In this document: positions 47,007-60,405 of the stretch, piece after piece | How the letters are laid out: each line of letters begins with the position of its first letter | Numbering within the stretch: the stretch's first letter is position 1 | Assembly: GCA_029964075.1 (NCBI GenBank) | Contig: CM057142.1 | Coordinates: forward strand, 32,614,392-32,678,391 | DNA: 64,000 nucleotides | Direction of reading: 5' to 3' | From: Patiria pectinifera | Lineage: Eukaryota; Echinodermata; Asteroidea; Valvatida; Asterinidae | Position numbers and translations under genes: made by a program | The notes under the pieces: generated by a model | What the model was told of the DNA's origin: nothing | Seen by the model: only the letters and a program-made list of their open reading frames with translations | The model's database searches: none

Positions 47007-50000
47007 GTAAGAACACACACTCAAGTTGAGTTTTCTATCTCAAGTTTTTCTTTGCTCCTTTTTTTTAAGCGCGTGCTCACATATACTGTCTTGCAGTCTA
47101 TAATTTGTTAAATTGGACATCTGAAATAACAACCTGTGCAGATGCAGCGGATGTATTAGTTCTTAATGCACAGTATCCATTTACAGAATACCGTTTTCCA
47201 TACAACAGTTGCTTTTTACCCAGTTGGTGATCCTGGGTGTTGCAGGATGTAGAAACGGTGGCCACAGAAATGCACAAATGAGATGGGTCAGTCTATATTT
47301 TGGTTCCAAGTGGTGACTTTTTTTCCTGTCCCTGTTACTAATTTTGCCATTCATTCAAGGAACTAATTACGCATGCTTTGGTCCCCATGCATATGGTGCT
47401 CCGATGGACGTATACACAATACACGGTACATTGTACATGTACCGGATGTATACCCGTACGGTACTGGCAAAGGGTTTACAAATTGGATCGCAGAACGCAG
47501 AGAGTTCGAATTGGCAAGTCAAAAGAGCTATTTTCTATCTTTTTAATTGACAAAAGTGAATTTCGATTAACAAAAATTTCAATTAATTAATTTGACCCAC
47601 CCACATTTTCGAACAATAATCGAAATTTAAAAACATCGAAAATTTTGAATCGCCCCTTAGGTCTGTACATAAACATCCTTGTTCCATGCTGACAATGTAC
47701 ATGTACATGTACATGGAAATGTACATGTATTGATACAGGAACAAGTACAATGTACATGTAGATATTTGTCGTGCAAATACAATGAATGCACATGTATGTT
47801 GGGCAGTCTGCCAAGAACTCTTCAATTGAGTATGCCTACAGAGTGCTTGGTGAGCTAAACCCCTTGAGAGAAGCACAGTATCAATTGGAGTGTTTGGGGA
47901 GGTATCCAATTTTTTCCTAAATTGGAAACTGTGAATGTACACGTCCAACTTCTGCATGGAAATTACTTGCGTATTACTTTGTAAATTTATGTCAGAAATG
48001 GAGCAGGCTTTTTGAAGACAAAAAAAAGAACCATTACAAAAAGTGTACAAGATGTCCCAAGATTCCACCGTGTTTTGAAAGGAGTGGAGAACAACTCTTT
48101 GCATTACCGGCACTCTCTCGCAAAAAGTGGTTCGGCCAGCTTTCTATACAAAAACCTCATTGGCTCAGGGTTTTGTGCATAAACTTTATCAGTCAGCCGA
48201 TCACGCTCAATTGACTTTGGCCAAACCGCAAGTCCCATCATAAAGAATAAGTTAACAGGACCATTTTTTTCCAAGAGTGTGTCTCTAATGGTTACCATTG
48301 TTCAGTAAAAAGATTCTAACTTAATTTATTCGGAAGGTCTTAAGGCAGATGCGTGTCTCATCTCGGTTAAATTTTCTTATTTTTCGAGATCTAATTGAGG
48401 TAATTGAGGAATATAGTGACAATTGTCCTAATACATGATGTAGTGTTTGATTGTTCTATCACAGTCTGGTTTCGGCCTCAGATTCTAAAACCAGCTTTTT
48501 GTAGTTGCTGACTGTGTCACGTACCCAGTTCAGATCTCGTGTGTCCATTTGGATGTACACGGTACCATTATCAGCTTTCAACACAAACAGCACCAACAGT
48601 CCCCCCCCCCTCCACCATAACAAAAAAAAAGGTCTATTGTCTCCAGGGGAAATGAAGATCATTTACAAGTGTCAATTTTGCCATGATATCCACTGTTTCC
48701 TGTAAAATCCCTGTCCCACACCAGCAGCAGAAAGGAAGGAAATTACGGGTCCCATTCAGCTGGCTGCCACATTTGATCGCTTTGTGGACCATTACACCGT
48801 TCTGGCCATTTCCCTGTCTGTTTGTGGTAGTTGCTGTTAATGCACATGCACAGTCCAATCCTCATTCTTGTATCCTAGGTTCGTTGAAAGCCTGACACTA
48901 ATGCAATGTATCAGAGTACATGTAGATGCTGCAGGGATAATCCCCATCCATAATTCAGTTGGCCTTGATACAGGAGGAAACCCGCAACTTAACTGTGAAG
49001 CTTTGCGCCAACTTGGACCAAACTCCACACAGCTCACTATGAATCTCAAAATACACACTATGTTCTTATTGGGGATAAAATTCCCAAAATTGACGAAAAG
49101 GGGAGAATAATTTTTAAAAGTCGCAAATTAGCTTCTGGAATTTTCTTTCTTCTTTTTCCCTACTGAACCTAAGGTTTATGGCCAGTTCTAAAATTCTTTT
49201 TCTTATTCTTGTTTACTATGTTTATCTTTGTTTCATTTCATCAGCAATACTGGTATGTACATTGTTTCTTACCAGATTACGTATGTGTTTAATGTCATGT
49301 CCATGTAATCATTTTGTATAGTCTCATCCGTCAATTTGGTCATTCTGTGATGTCTGTTTGTCTGTTTTGTCTGTCTGATTTGTATGTCTCATCGTTTCAC
49401 TCAGTATTTCTTTAATTCATTATTATTTAAAGGCATCTCTATACAAGTTTCAGCTTCCAGAATACGCCTCCATGTATGTGCCGGCAATTGTGTATTTCCT
49501 TATAATTATATTGTTATTTCTTGTCTATTTCAATTGTGCTGTGCAGAACAGAAATAAATGTGAACTGAACTGAACTGAACTAAGTGGCAGTAAAATACAA
49601 CTGTATTTGCCTTAGGACTACAGAAGCTGATTTCCAAAAGAGTACGGAAGTTTTTAACCAGTTCACGCCGGGATCATTTTGAAAAGAACACAACTAGGCG
49701 TGGGATTACTTTTCACTCGACCTCAAGCCCGGCGGGTTGAAGCCATCCCCCTCGGGCAGCACACTCACACACTCATGCACGTTGTGTATTCGCCTGCAAT
49801 CGGGGACCCCTATTGTCCCTCTTTTGTTTGTACTACATGTAACTTGTTAGAAAGATATGTTTTGTACACAAATCCAAATTGGGGACCTTCAGGAATTGGG
49901 GACCCTACGGTATTGTCCTCTATTGTTCAAAGTCCCCTATTGAATGCAGAAACAAACTCACATCCTCCAAAGGAATTCATCATCAGATGTTGTCATCCCA

Positions 50001-51659
50001 GACTCCGACTTAATTAGTTGTCTTAATTAGGCCTATCTGAAGGATTCTAGGCATCTGCACATTGTAATACCCTGAAGCTTTTGAGAGTCCTTGCTCACAG
50101 TGCCAAAATTGGCAATGTGGATAAACCAGACATCTACATGTACGTGTAATTCAACAACTGCGTCAGGAATATCTTATCACAAATACATGCACATCCAGCC
50201 CAGACTGACTCTAGACCAGAGAGATAATTGTGAGTGGAGAAATAATTCTCTCCTTAATAGACAGATAACTCCGGTCTGCCACTAGCGGCTGTCAGTCAAG
50301 AAGAAAGTACACACCAAATTGAATTGATTTTTCCATCCAAGCGTTAATGATGACACGTGCGCAATAATTGTCTCATGGTGTACAAATGAAATGGGCAGTA
50401 GAGACATTTTCCCTGAAACATGTGCTGTACTTTTCTCTAGCCGACAGAGTACATTAAACCTACACTATGTACATGTAACACACCTGTAAGAAATTATGTT
50501 CATGAATGCAATCATTTCACCATCAAAGTTACTACTAGACTTTTTTTAAGGAGGCAATTGTCCCTTTATAAAAGTAGAATTATTATATTGAGAAAGGGAT
50601 GGAATGGGCAACAATATCTCCCACCCAACCTATCAATGCAATAATTCATGAAGCCCAAAGTAAAAAACCCCACATATTGATTTAATTTTTCTCCTTCTTA
50701 CAGATACTGAGTTAATGATGTAATTATGAAAGTTCAACTTACCGGTACACAGCAAAATATTAACGAAACCAACCCTGGAAATGCATCCCATGACATGCTT
50801 AAGAATCTTATTACGTTTTTCACAAATCCATGATTTTTGTACGGTTGTCTGAGTTTCCTTTTATTGTCCCTAACGTCATTTTGCTGATTTCATGTGTAGG
50901 CTGATTTTTTTTCTCTCCATTTTACAAAGTAAATTAATTTCCAGGAAAACTTGAACAAAATGGAGAACACTGCCCACAGGAGTATGTCGTGTATGCATCA
51001 TAAATATATTCTTGAAATCCAATCGGTTGCCAGGTTACATTTGAGGATTTGCCAGCAAATAGAGCAGGTCTAACACAATGCGAAAACAACAGACATGAAC
51101 ATAAGCAAGCAGGATGTAGCTTTCATGTTTAGCAGGGGGAAAATATGACGCGGCTCCATCTAGAATCAAAGTTGTTGAGCTAGCCAGTCTTAAGTTGCAT
51201 AAACTGTTGTAGCATTTTGCACAGATGTCACAGATGTAATTCCTTCATTTAATTGCAGATTTATGGTGTGAAAATTAAAATACAAAAGTGGATGTCAATA
51301 AGGGACTTATAATTTAACGTTGCACCATATTTTAGTGAATGCCATTTTTAGGTCCGATTTACTAACTAGCTGTGTTTTTACACACAGAGTAGTGTGAGAA
51401 TCCTCTTTAAAATGTCTACTTTTAGTTCTCTGTTGTTTTGGGAACGTTTGTTTCATAGACATTTTTGCGGTAATTGCAGAAATGGCTGAGCCATGCTTAC
51501 GTGTATATCTTTTTCTATAATGAAAGAACATCATATAAAAGTTATTCAGAACTTAAATGTTCAGACTTTCCGGAGTGCTACACTATTACTATAATGATTA
51601 GTATCCATATGTATCATGATTTTGATATTTTCATCTCCGTGTGTCATTTGATTGTTCAG
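47007..51659 (+). other. PLC beta intron 3 (4.65 kb)
   Basis: Starts GTAAGA and ends TTGTTCAG, phase 0. It contains a run of TGTACATG palindromes near 47690-47760 and the second copy of a CTATTGTCC-containing repeat (49784-49965). A minus-strand open frame of 176 codons at 47583-48113 has low-complexity Y/M/I runs arising from the TACATG repeats and is not supported as a gene. Confidence 0.88.
49784..49965 (+). repeat. Repeat with CTATTGTCC segments, copy 2
   Basis: Same segments in the same order as 27575-27755, with small indels. A 112-codon frame across it is not shared with copy 1. Confidence 0.7.
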
Positions 51660-51800
51660 GATGGCAAATTGCGAGAGACGTGTGTCATGGGATCTCCGGA
51701 CACCCCCCTGGAAGATAAAACTCTGACCATTGTCTACGGCTCGGACATGGTCAACAACAACACGCTCAACTTCTGCTCCAACAGTGAGAAGCTCACACAG
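51660..51800 (+). CDS. PLCB: Phospholipase C beta, coding exon 4 (residues 83-129, end of PH domain region)
   Basis: Forty-seven residues starting DGKLRETCVMG and continuing EDKTLTIVYGSDMVNNNTLN, then FCSNSEKLTQ. The (L/I)T(I/V)VYG.D(L/M)VN...LN core is a strong PLC beta signature in the last PH-domain strands. The acceptor is TTGTTCAG ending at 51659, and the donor CAG followed by GTACGTAGG is near consensus, phase 0. In this family the next exon begins with the C-terminal PH helix containing a conserved W. I could not find it between 51801 and 64000, so the remaining PH residues, EF hands, X-Y catalytic barrel, C2 and C-terminal coiled coil lie beyond the window. Confidence 0.95.
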
Positions 51801-52572
51801 GTACGTAGGCACACTGCAGACTGCAGACCTAATCTTATGTATACAATGTATGAGGGAAGGTATAACATTCTCAAAGCTTCTGCCGTTGTCGTGGTTATCA
51901 TACACTTCGAAGATTCTGCCTGCCCCTTGGTACGCGGAATTTGTAAATTTTTGTTGTTGAGAATTTCTGGCGAGTGCTTTTGCGCACTCGGAAAGGAAGC
52001 CTTCCTGTTAAATTTTTTTTTCTTCAGAACCCATCAGTCAGTTTAACTGAATAACCAACACAACAATTGATCAATCAAATACTTGAACAAGCTCGAAATG
52101 ATCTCGGAAGCTGCGGTCAGTTGGTGCATGGAGCGTTTTATAGCATGTGGAACACCCAATTTGTGTGCAGCTCAGTGCCAGCCCAAATGCGAAATGAGTG
52201 CCCTCGATAGAAGTGTTTGCAGTGCAAACGTCTGGTTTTTGACTCCAGTGACCCAATTTTCCACGACTGCAATAATTTGGTAGCTGGTCAGTGGAGACCT
52301 CTGAACCTGTCGTAATTCAGGGCCATGAACCTGAGGGGACAAGGTGATTGATTGCCATAAAAGGCATGTGCTGACGTTTGTTACTAACCAACCAACTGAT
52401 GGAGAGACATGATAGTTTTTTGAGCTGCTCTCTGCAGCAAAAACAAATGTGCATGCTTACATGAACTACATTGACTATGATTTGTGTATTAGGAAGCATT
52501 TAAATATTTAGATTGAGTTGACCCTTTATCGGAGGTCAAAAGGACAATGATGCACTACCTTTTTACACCGGT

Positions 52573-52717
52573 GAAGGGCAAAACCCAATCTAAAATTAAC
52601 ATTTTAGGAGGTCGTGGGTTCGAGTCCCACCCGAGTAAGCTTGTTGTGAATATTTTCTCTGAAGCCCTCGGATAACACTGAGTATGCGAAGGGCAAAACC
52701 CAATATAAAATTTACAT
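52573..52717 (+). repeat. tRNA-like T arm within 30-bp direct repeats
   Basis: GAAGGGCAAAACCCAAT begins direct repeats at 52573-52602 and 52688-52717. Between them is a perfect T-arm hairpin GTGGGTTCGAGTCCCAC (52614-52630) with B box GGTTCGAGTCC. No complete cloverleaf is present, so it is probably a SINE remnant or part of a tandem repeat. Confidence 0.5.
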
Positions 52718-53720
52718 CTTCCCGACTCAAATTCCATCTTGTAAGATGCACGAACTCTTCTCAGACCATATCAGAGTGAGATTCATACAGTGTTCAGACC
52801 ATAAGGCATGGACTGCGAATCCAAGGCAATTTATATCCCAGTCACTAGAGATATTATCTTATCCCGCAAGGAGCCATCCCTGGGATGTTATCGGCTCTTG
52901 ACTTCTGTCAAGTGAACGTATCATGACGTGCGGGAGAAAAAGTGAAAGCATTGGTTTATCAGTAATTGAGGCAGAAACAAGAAATGGCCAACGGACGGTC
53001 GGACCTTTGCCATTTGTACATTGGTACAGCATTGGAAAATATCCCTTCAAGTTACTTTTTGAATGAAGGGCGAGTTACATGTATGTACAATGTACCTACC
53101 CCAATGTCAGATCTATATTTCTCGTTTCAAGTTTGTCAGTTTATATCTTTTGTCTACTTTGAGAAAAAGAAGAAAGAATTTACAGATACAGACAATGTAC
53201 TGATTCACATAAGCAGCTTGCAACGAGGTTTAAGTTTCTATTTTCAACTTTGATGATTTTATCGCATCATTACAAATCCCTGGTTTGAAAGCTAGTCTTT
53301 CTTGTGTTTTTTTAAAGTTTGACAAGATAATATTAGATACTTCCACACAAAATTTAGCACTGCATAATGTTTGATCTCATCAGTCTATTAGCACCTGTAC
53401 TACATGTACATTGTAAATATTACAGTGTGTTTATTCACTGATAAATCCATGAATATTCAGTTCCTTGGGCAGTTTTTGGCACTACAGGGAATAATAGGCG
53501 AGACCTTGGTTTGGGACATTGGGACTGGTATTTTTTTTCTTCGAACTGGCAAGTGCAGGAAATATTTGGAATAGATAAAAAAACACTGTCGGAATTATTT
53601 CTTTCACAACTGTATTCAGACTTTTCAGCTGTTTCATTAGGCCAAGTAAGAAAATACACCAAATTCTCATCCCCGGCGAATTTTCCTGCCTGCCACCTTT
53701 CCCCCCCCCCCCTCCTTTTT

Positions 53721-53747
53721 GAGTGGTCGGGCACAACCCGACCACTC
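53721..53747. repeat. Perfect hairpin GAGTGGTCGGG / CCCGACCACTC
   Basis: Eleven-base perfect arms around a five-base loop, straight after a C/T run. The arm CCCGACCACTC recurs at 55153-55163, so it may be one end of a 1.4-kb unit. Confidence 0.75.
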
Positions 53748-53859
53748 TTTGGAGTTGTTCCGATTAATCTTTCTTTTTTTCTCTTTTTTTTCCCTGTACA
53801 GCACGTTTCCGCAGGTTTTTCCTAACCGGTTTATGATAGGAACTTGTAACTTTCAATAT

Positions 53860-54985
53860 ATATCCACCCTCATCCTAAGTGGTGCATATTACTCTAACGT
53901 CATTATGACGTCATCGGGTGTCAAATTACAAGCGATTTTAGTTGAAAAAGTGACCAATTACTTTCACCTACCGGTACATGTATAACTCTTGAACTAAATA
54001 ATCAATGATGTTTGTATTCTATAATCAGATAGACCATTAATTGCTTAACATATTTTGTCTGGTACGTAAACTTGCTTGACCTTTACTTCTGGGTCTACCG
54101 GAAGGCCAAAGTTAGGTGAATTCAAAATGAAGACGTTAGCCTGAAATCAAAACAAAGCACAATTTCTTCCAAACGGTTAATGGTATGATCACAAAACCTT
54201 GTGTGAACTTGTACCATGTTACGAAGATGTTGTAAATTTTGTTACGTCATCATGACGTCATCAGGTATCAAATAACAAGCGATTTTGCTAAATTTTGACA
54301 AAATAGTTTGCGTTTTATCTTTTGAACTAAATAGAGTATCGTGTTCGTTTTTTCGTGAGGTTGTAGACAATGCCGTGAGAAATATTTTGTGTTCCTGGAC
54401 ACAAAACCGCTTGACCTTCACTTCTGGTATTACCGGAAGTGCAATGAAAACCGAATGTAATTCAAATGCGGAAGCATTTTACTACAGACAAATATTATGA
54501 ATGTGTTTAGTGAGGAAAGCCAGACACAAAAAACAGTGTGATGACGTCATCATTCGAAAGGGTGCCCCATAGCGACACATAAAATAGTGTTTCTTTTCTT
54601 TAATTTTAAAACCATAGATTTAAATTTTACCAAATCGCCCCTTGATATTCTTTGATTAACCACAGATAACTCGGCAAGGCTTCAAATTCATGACGTCATC
54701 AGACCGGAAGTTACTTCTATGAGAATTTGCCAACGATCATATTGTAAAAATTTAATTTTATCATTTGATCCATGTCGTATATCTTAGCCCAAATAACGAT
54801 ACCATTACAATGTTCACCTTTTGCTTCCAAATACTGTGACGTCATCAAACCGGAAGTTTGGTGTTATGAATACATACACTTATATTTTCCAAATGTTCAT
54901 ACATTCACAATGAACATCCACTCCGAACTAAATCAGTATTCACTTCCCGTTTTTTACTAATGACGTTATCAAGCCAGAAATAACT
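53860..54985. repeat. Imperfect tandem region with TGACGTCA palindromes
   Basis: TGACGTCATC or a close variant recurs at about 53905, 54252, 54541, 54691, 54836 and 54960. ACCGGAAGT-type segments lie near several of them (54097, 54430, 54703, 54849). The two units near 53897 and 54241 share a longer match including TCAAAT.ACAAGCGATTTT. TGACGTCA is the cAMP-response-element core, but here it is part of a repeated unit. Confidence 0.7.
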
Positions 54986-56351
54986 TGTATGTGTACATTG
55001 AATGTTTACTGAAATTTATCACAGAGTTGAAGATGCATTTTTTAACCAAAATAATTGATTGTCCTGAAAAGGATTTAATTTCGTGATCCTTTGTTCTTAC
55101 ATAAAAATATTCATTACTGAACTGGACAGTGTTCATAAAATAGTTGTCTACCCGACCACTCTGCGTTTGTAACAACAATCTCTATTCTTTTTAAAAATTC
55201 ATACATTTGCAATATATTGCAAATTTTGTCAATATATTGTCTTTCTACTAGCTTCCAACAAAATTGTAGCTATGTAGAAAGAGTGCATGATGGCCCCTTT
55301 GGACACTATTTTCAGGGTTTGACCTTAACTTTTTTTTTCACTGGCCAGCCAGGCTACTGAAACAGACTCTTAGCTAGTCCGTGGGCATATCCCCTAGCTT
55401 GCATGTTTTTCTTTTAGTGTCTCATAAACAACAATGTGCATAAAGTATCCTGAGGCAATCTTGTCAGTGTTTTGAAAAAAAACAGATCTAATAATTTAAC
55501 CCCCTATAAACAGTTAATAAAATTAGACACAAATTGATACAGGTTTGCTTTCTGAATTTAATGATTCATTTATTCCTGTCCTTTCATCTTTGCCGTATCT
55601 TAATAATTTTTGACTCGCCGGCCGGGCTATTTAAGGAATAGTTTGACTTGTCTGCAAACTGTAGCATTTGGGCTACCACTAAAGTCAAACCCTGATTAAT
55701 ACAAAAGAGTCAAGAAAATGGAGGAGTCTATCCGCCATATTGGAAAGTCCACTATCTTGGGGGAAATAGGGGGTGCCTCCTTATGTTTTTTTTAGAAAAG
55801 CTGGGATGAGAAACCAAATTTGTTTTTACATGGCCTTAGTACAGGTATATGTTGTTGCAACGTTAGGAAAGACCGTGCAGTTGAGAACAGTTTTAAGGTT
55901 TCACTTTTGGATGACAAGTCAGTCATTGACGTGCCTCTTGACATTTTGTTCAATTACTAGTTTACGTCAAATTGATTACTCTTCAAATAATTAACCATTT
56001 CCCAACTTGTGTTACAAACGAAAATGAAACAGAAATTCAGTACGTGTACTCGATAGAAACGAAGTAGTGTGTTCATGTGTGCAATCAGCTGATATGTATG
56101 TTTGTCATTGGTCTGAACAACATATCATTAGCACTTAAATAACGCTCCAGGGTTCAGACTTCCATTAAGATTACAAGAAAATATTTTCAGGGCAATAAAT
56201 TTTGACTTTACCCTACTCATGAGAGCCATTAAAGCCAGAGTGTACCTGTACTGCCTGTGCACGCACTGTTTCACACTAATGAATGAAGCAAAGTGCACTG
56301 ATCAATTTCAAGCTGAATGTACAACATGTACGTGAACCCAAAGCATGTTAA

Positions 56352-56712
56352 AGGGAAAATACAACAATTGCAAACATCGAAAAATAAAATGACCAAGTTT
56401 TTACGAAATACCTTACAGGATGTTGGTAAATGACAGTCTAAAGCATCCTGTAAAATTATGGCACCTGGTGTGAAGTCATTTTCAAGAAAATTATATTTTT
56501 GTTTACATTTCCAACGGTGGTCGGCCGACCACCGTAGGAAAAACCTAACTATTTTTCACTACTGCTCCAAATTTACAATTTTTTGCAGCATTTTCGAAAA
56601 CAAAACTTCAAACATGTCAGTGTAAAAATAATTTGATCTATTATACTAACCCCTCAAATAATTCATTTCTGAAAATTAAAGCATAAGCCAATGATGTACA
56701 TGTACATTCCCT
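56352..56712 (+). mobile_element. TTAA palindromic element, copy 6 (short)
   Basis: Flanked by TTAA (56348-56351, 56713-56716). 361 bp, lacking the inner inverted pair present in the longer copies. The palindrome variant GGTGGTCGGCCGACCACC groups it with copy 1. Confidence 0.86.
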
Positions 56713-57002
56713 TTAACAAGAAATGCACCTATACAAACTCAGGTCCATGATTGAAATGGCTCTGTTTTAATCTGTCCGTTACAGATATTTATGTGTAACT
56801 TTTTTGTAGCTGAGGGAGGGTCCTTAATAATGAATTGATTTCTTATGTGATTCTCTCTTGAAAATTTGGATTGATGTGTATTTACATTGTATTGCATGTA
56901 CATGTAATTGCGTAGATTGTGTGCTTTCCAGCTAAAAAAAACCCCGTAATTTTCCATCTGTGTTACATGCAATCCATGTTTCTACCTGTACATGTGCAGA
57001 CC

Positions 57003-57340
57003 TGCCAACTCTCACGCATTGGGCGTGAGACTCACGCATTTCAGGTTATTCTCACACTCTCACGCCCACAGGGGATTTCTCACGCTAATAAGTAATTGAC
57101 TCTAAACTCGAAAATGATGTTTAAATGATTATCTTTTGCTCAAAACAATTGGTTAAAGTGGTCAGAAATTGCCTCAGATCGCACCATAGAGCATCTAGAA
57201 TCCAAAATGTTCCCGGGCCCTTAAGCGGGCCCCGAACCCCACACTGTCAGGGCTTCGCACTTCGCGCTCGCATTTATTCTGATCAAGCTCCATTGCCTAA
57301 TTCTCACGCTCAGCTCTTTTACTCAAAGTTGGCAGCCCAG
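57003..57340 (+). repeat. CTCACGC-type repeat with shared core
   Basis: CTGCCAACTCTCACGC at the left and AGTTGGCAG near 57330 form short inverted ends. Several CTCACGC copies lie at 57010-57095. 57151-57247 is the same core as in the hAT-type element at 19203-19437. A 134-codon frame (57125-57529) begins in it but resembles no family I know. Confidence 0.55.
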
Positions 57341-60250
57341 CATGTACCGGTAGTTGATGTCTACCGAGTGTTACTGAAACACTTTTCAAGTGATGTTTTG
57401 ACAAAACTTGTAAAGGAATGGTGTTTGCATTTTTACAAGCCACACAGTGCAGGGTACAATTCCACATCGATGTTCCATCTCAAAATAAGCGATCTGTTAA
57501 TTCGGGCGATTCAAGACAACTTGAGCTAATTTGTTATAGATTGGGGCATAGCATTCTGACGCCTTAAGTACAAGAAACACCATATTGATAAAAAGAAAAG
57601 AAAAGGGCAAACAGATACTCGAATCATATACGCTTACGAAACTACTGATCGGAAAAACTATGTACGGTAATTTCAAATGTCCTGCGCTGCCAATTTGTTG
57701 ACCATCTCCCACAATGCACTGGGAAAAATGAACTCTCTGCGGCAATTAAACTCTTGGTGGTGCACTACATTGTGAATTGTCCAAATTCTGTTCACTTTTT
57801 ATTTACCTGTAACAAGACAAAGCAAGCCTACTAAAGCTGGTCCCAGAGTGCATCACACAATTCTTTTCAACTGATTCAGAATGGCTATTCACTGGAAGTC
57901 TTTTCATGCATGTGGCCTACACAATGGGATTTACATGTACATGTACAAATGTAGGCTAATCCCATTTCAAATTTTTGGGCCAAGGGCGAGACTTAAGCAA
58001 GTCTAATTCACAAGTGGCAGTCAGTCAGTGTGTCAGTGAACAGGCAAATGTCGCAGTCACTGTGTGGACCTGTAAACAAAGATGTCAACACAATGCAGGT
58101 AGTGAAGACGTCGTGTGGACTTGCACAGGTCCACAAAAGGTTTCCACCTCCCTAAAAACAGTTTTAGAGGAATTTTTGGGTTAGGGTTATCCGACACAAA
58201 ATGAACACTCAAGGCACACTCACGAAATCATGATCGAAAAGAGTGTTCACAATCGCAGTGGGAGTAAAATATCATTTTTCTCCAGATTTTTTAACTACAC
58301 AAAAACTAAGGAACGTCCACACTACAGTACATGTAGGTACCTGTAATGTAAACATGTGTGTGTTATTCAGAGTCTCAGTTTGATAAGTTATTTCCCACCC
58401 CCCGCGAAATATATATTGCTGCAATATGGATATATAGAGTGACAGTTTCTAAATGAAGAAAAGGTAATATATATATGAAATCACACAGGTGGCTTGAACA
58501 GTTCAACTTCTAAACACAAAATAAATGACATCTCTGATGTTGACATCATATGTCTGTGATAAGGGAAAATGAAATGATGCCACATTTCAGGTTGACGAAC
58601 ATCCTGCCGGGATATGCGTTTGCGAGGGACATCATTTGCGTCGGTAATTTGTTACGTGACATCATTGCGGTTTTGATTCTCGCTTTTAATTTCACTAGTT
58701 TCGGTATCAAGTGTTCAAAAGCCGAGGCTGTTTTTTGAGAACTTCTGTGTGCTGTGGCGGAGTTTCATGTCCAGTGTTCCGTTTCACTAATTACTGGAAT
58801 ATAGTCACATTTGTTTACTTTTACTTTTGTTTTGATGTTTGGGGATTTTCGTGTGTGTGTTTAACAATCTGCTGTTAAATTGTGGAGGTGGATAAGTCTT
58901 TGTGTAAATAACAAAATATGGGGCATTGTCTGTTTTTCCCCCAAACCCCCCTCCCAACCCCGAAACCCCCCCCCCCAAATTATCCATAAGGCCCCCAAAA
59001 AAGGCTCTGGTTTCTGGTATGCGCGCGCGTCGCCGTAGCCATGCGCATCCGCAAAATTAAAAAGGTTTTTTTTCCAATGTAAGATGGTGTCTCAAAACCA
59101 CAAAACTCACTGGTTTGACTGGAATCCTGCTGCTGTACAATTTTAACGTGTTTTTAGATGGGGGTTACGATCGAGTATAAGCTTTATGTGGCCTCTCTGG
59201 ACTCCCAAATATTTTGCACCAAATTTAGTCGGGCACCATTTGCAGACATCAGCCGACATTTGAAGGAAAAAAAAGTATTTGAAAAAAAAAAAAGCCGCGT
59301 CGCCGCACCACTTTTGGGGCAAGCTCCATTCCAGAAACCGAAGACTTTTTTTTGTTGGACTAAAAGTCCCTCAAAATAGAACATTTAGGATTCAGTTCAG
59401 CTGTCGGAGCATATCTTGTTAGCCAGCTTGAGGGTCTTGCCCAAGATAACTGTTCGGTAAACTTGGATGGTTTCAGGGAAGAAGTACATCTGCTCCTCCT
59501 CTGGTTACCGTGACTGCATCTTGTAAATGATCAGCAGCTGGCATAACTTTGCCCTCATATGAGTCTCAGGGCCTGCTTAACCTGCTCCCCCCCCCCCCCT
59601 CACCCGCTCCCCTTTAGTACTATATTCACGCCCCCGTTCCGAAGATTTAATATTACTGGTCTGCTGCACCCACGTACACAGCATTGATTCGTCTTGGGTG
59701 TCTGAACTAATTTCGCTGAGTGGATGACCGAGAAGGTTTTCCAGTCATCATCCTCGTTTTGTGATTTTTACTCCTCTCTCTCGTCTCCTCCTACGTGTTG
59801 CCGGCTCGCATCCCTAGACATGTTTTTCAGGTGCGACATCAATTTGCGAGGGAAGAGAGGGGATTACCGTCCGGCATGATGAAAAACATTGTAATCATAA
59901 CTGGACTGTAACCCGTAAATCCCCCGCATGGTAACAACCCAGCCTGGGGCACTTCAGCCAGGCCTGTTGTCTTCAGATTTCATCTTGACAAAAAAGTGCT
60001 AAGACATTTCTCTCTCTCTCTCTCGCAAATGAATCACCTTAAGGCGAGAACAACATGTATCTGATATGTATAACAGGTGCCGATTTTTAGGTGTTGCTGA
60101 GCAGTTGCTCCCATGGTGTTTCTCAGAAAGAGGTTCTTTATACCATACATGTGTAGGTTGATTTTTATCCTGCCAATGACTGTAATATTTTGTGCAGGCA
60201 TTGTGCTAGAGGCTCTCTTTGCATACAAAAAGTCAATTACAAATTTGTAT

Positions 60251-60405
60251 ACAAATATAACATGGTTTGAGGGTGGACAGTCGATATTCGCTCCCCGAGG
60301 TATTGGAAGTTGGCAAACTTCACCTCGGGAACTAGTTTGTCAGCTTCCAATACCGAGTGGAGCTAATATCGACTGTCCACCCGAAATAAACCATGTTATA
60401 TTTGT
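60251..60405. repeat. Foldback 1, 155 bp
   Basis: ACAAATATAACATGGTTT and GGGTGGACAGTCGATATT in the left arm are matched in reverse complement in the right arm. Pairing continues imperfectly towards the centre (TATTGGAAG / CTTCCAATA). Almost no loop. Confidence 0.85.

Noticed and set aside
47583-48113. Minus-strand 176-codon frame
   Set aside because: Its C-terminal part is YMY/MYMYI runs from TACATG repeats, the rest lacks any family motif, and it lies in an intron of PLC beta.
52614-52630. Functional tRNA gene around a perfect T arm
   Set aside because: The preceding sequence cannot form D and anticodon arms. It is better read as a SINE-type remnant.
57401-57450. Possible PLC beta exon 5 (frame with LVKEW)
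   Set aside because: Only KEW matches the family; no acceptor lies before it and the following residues do not fit the PH-domain helix.
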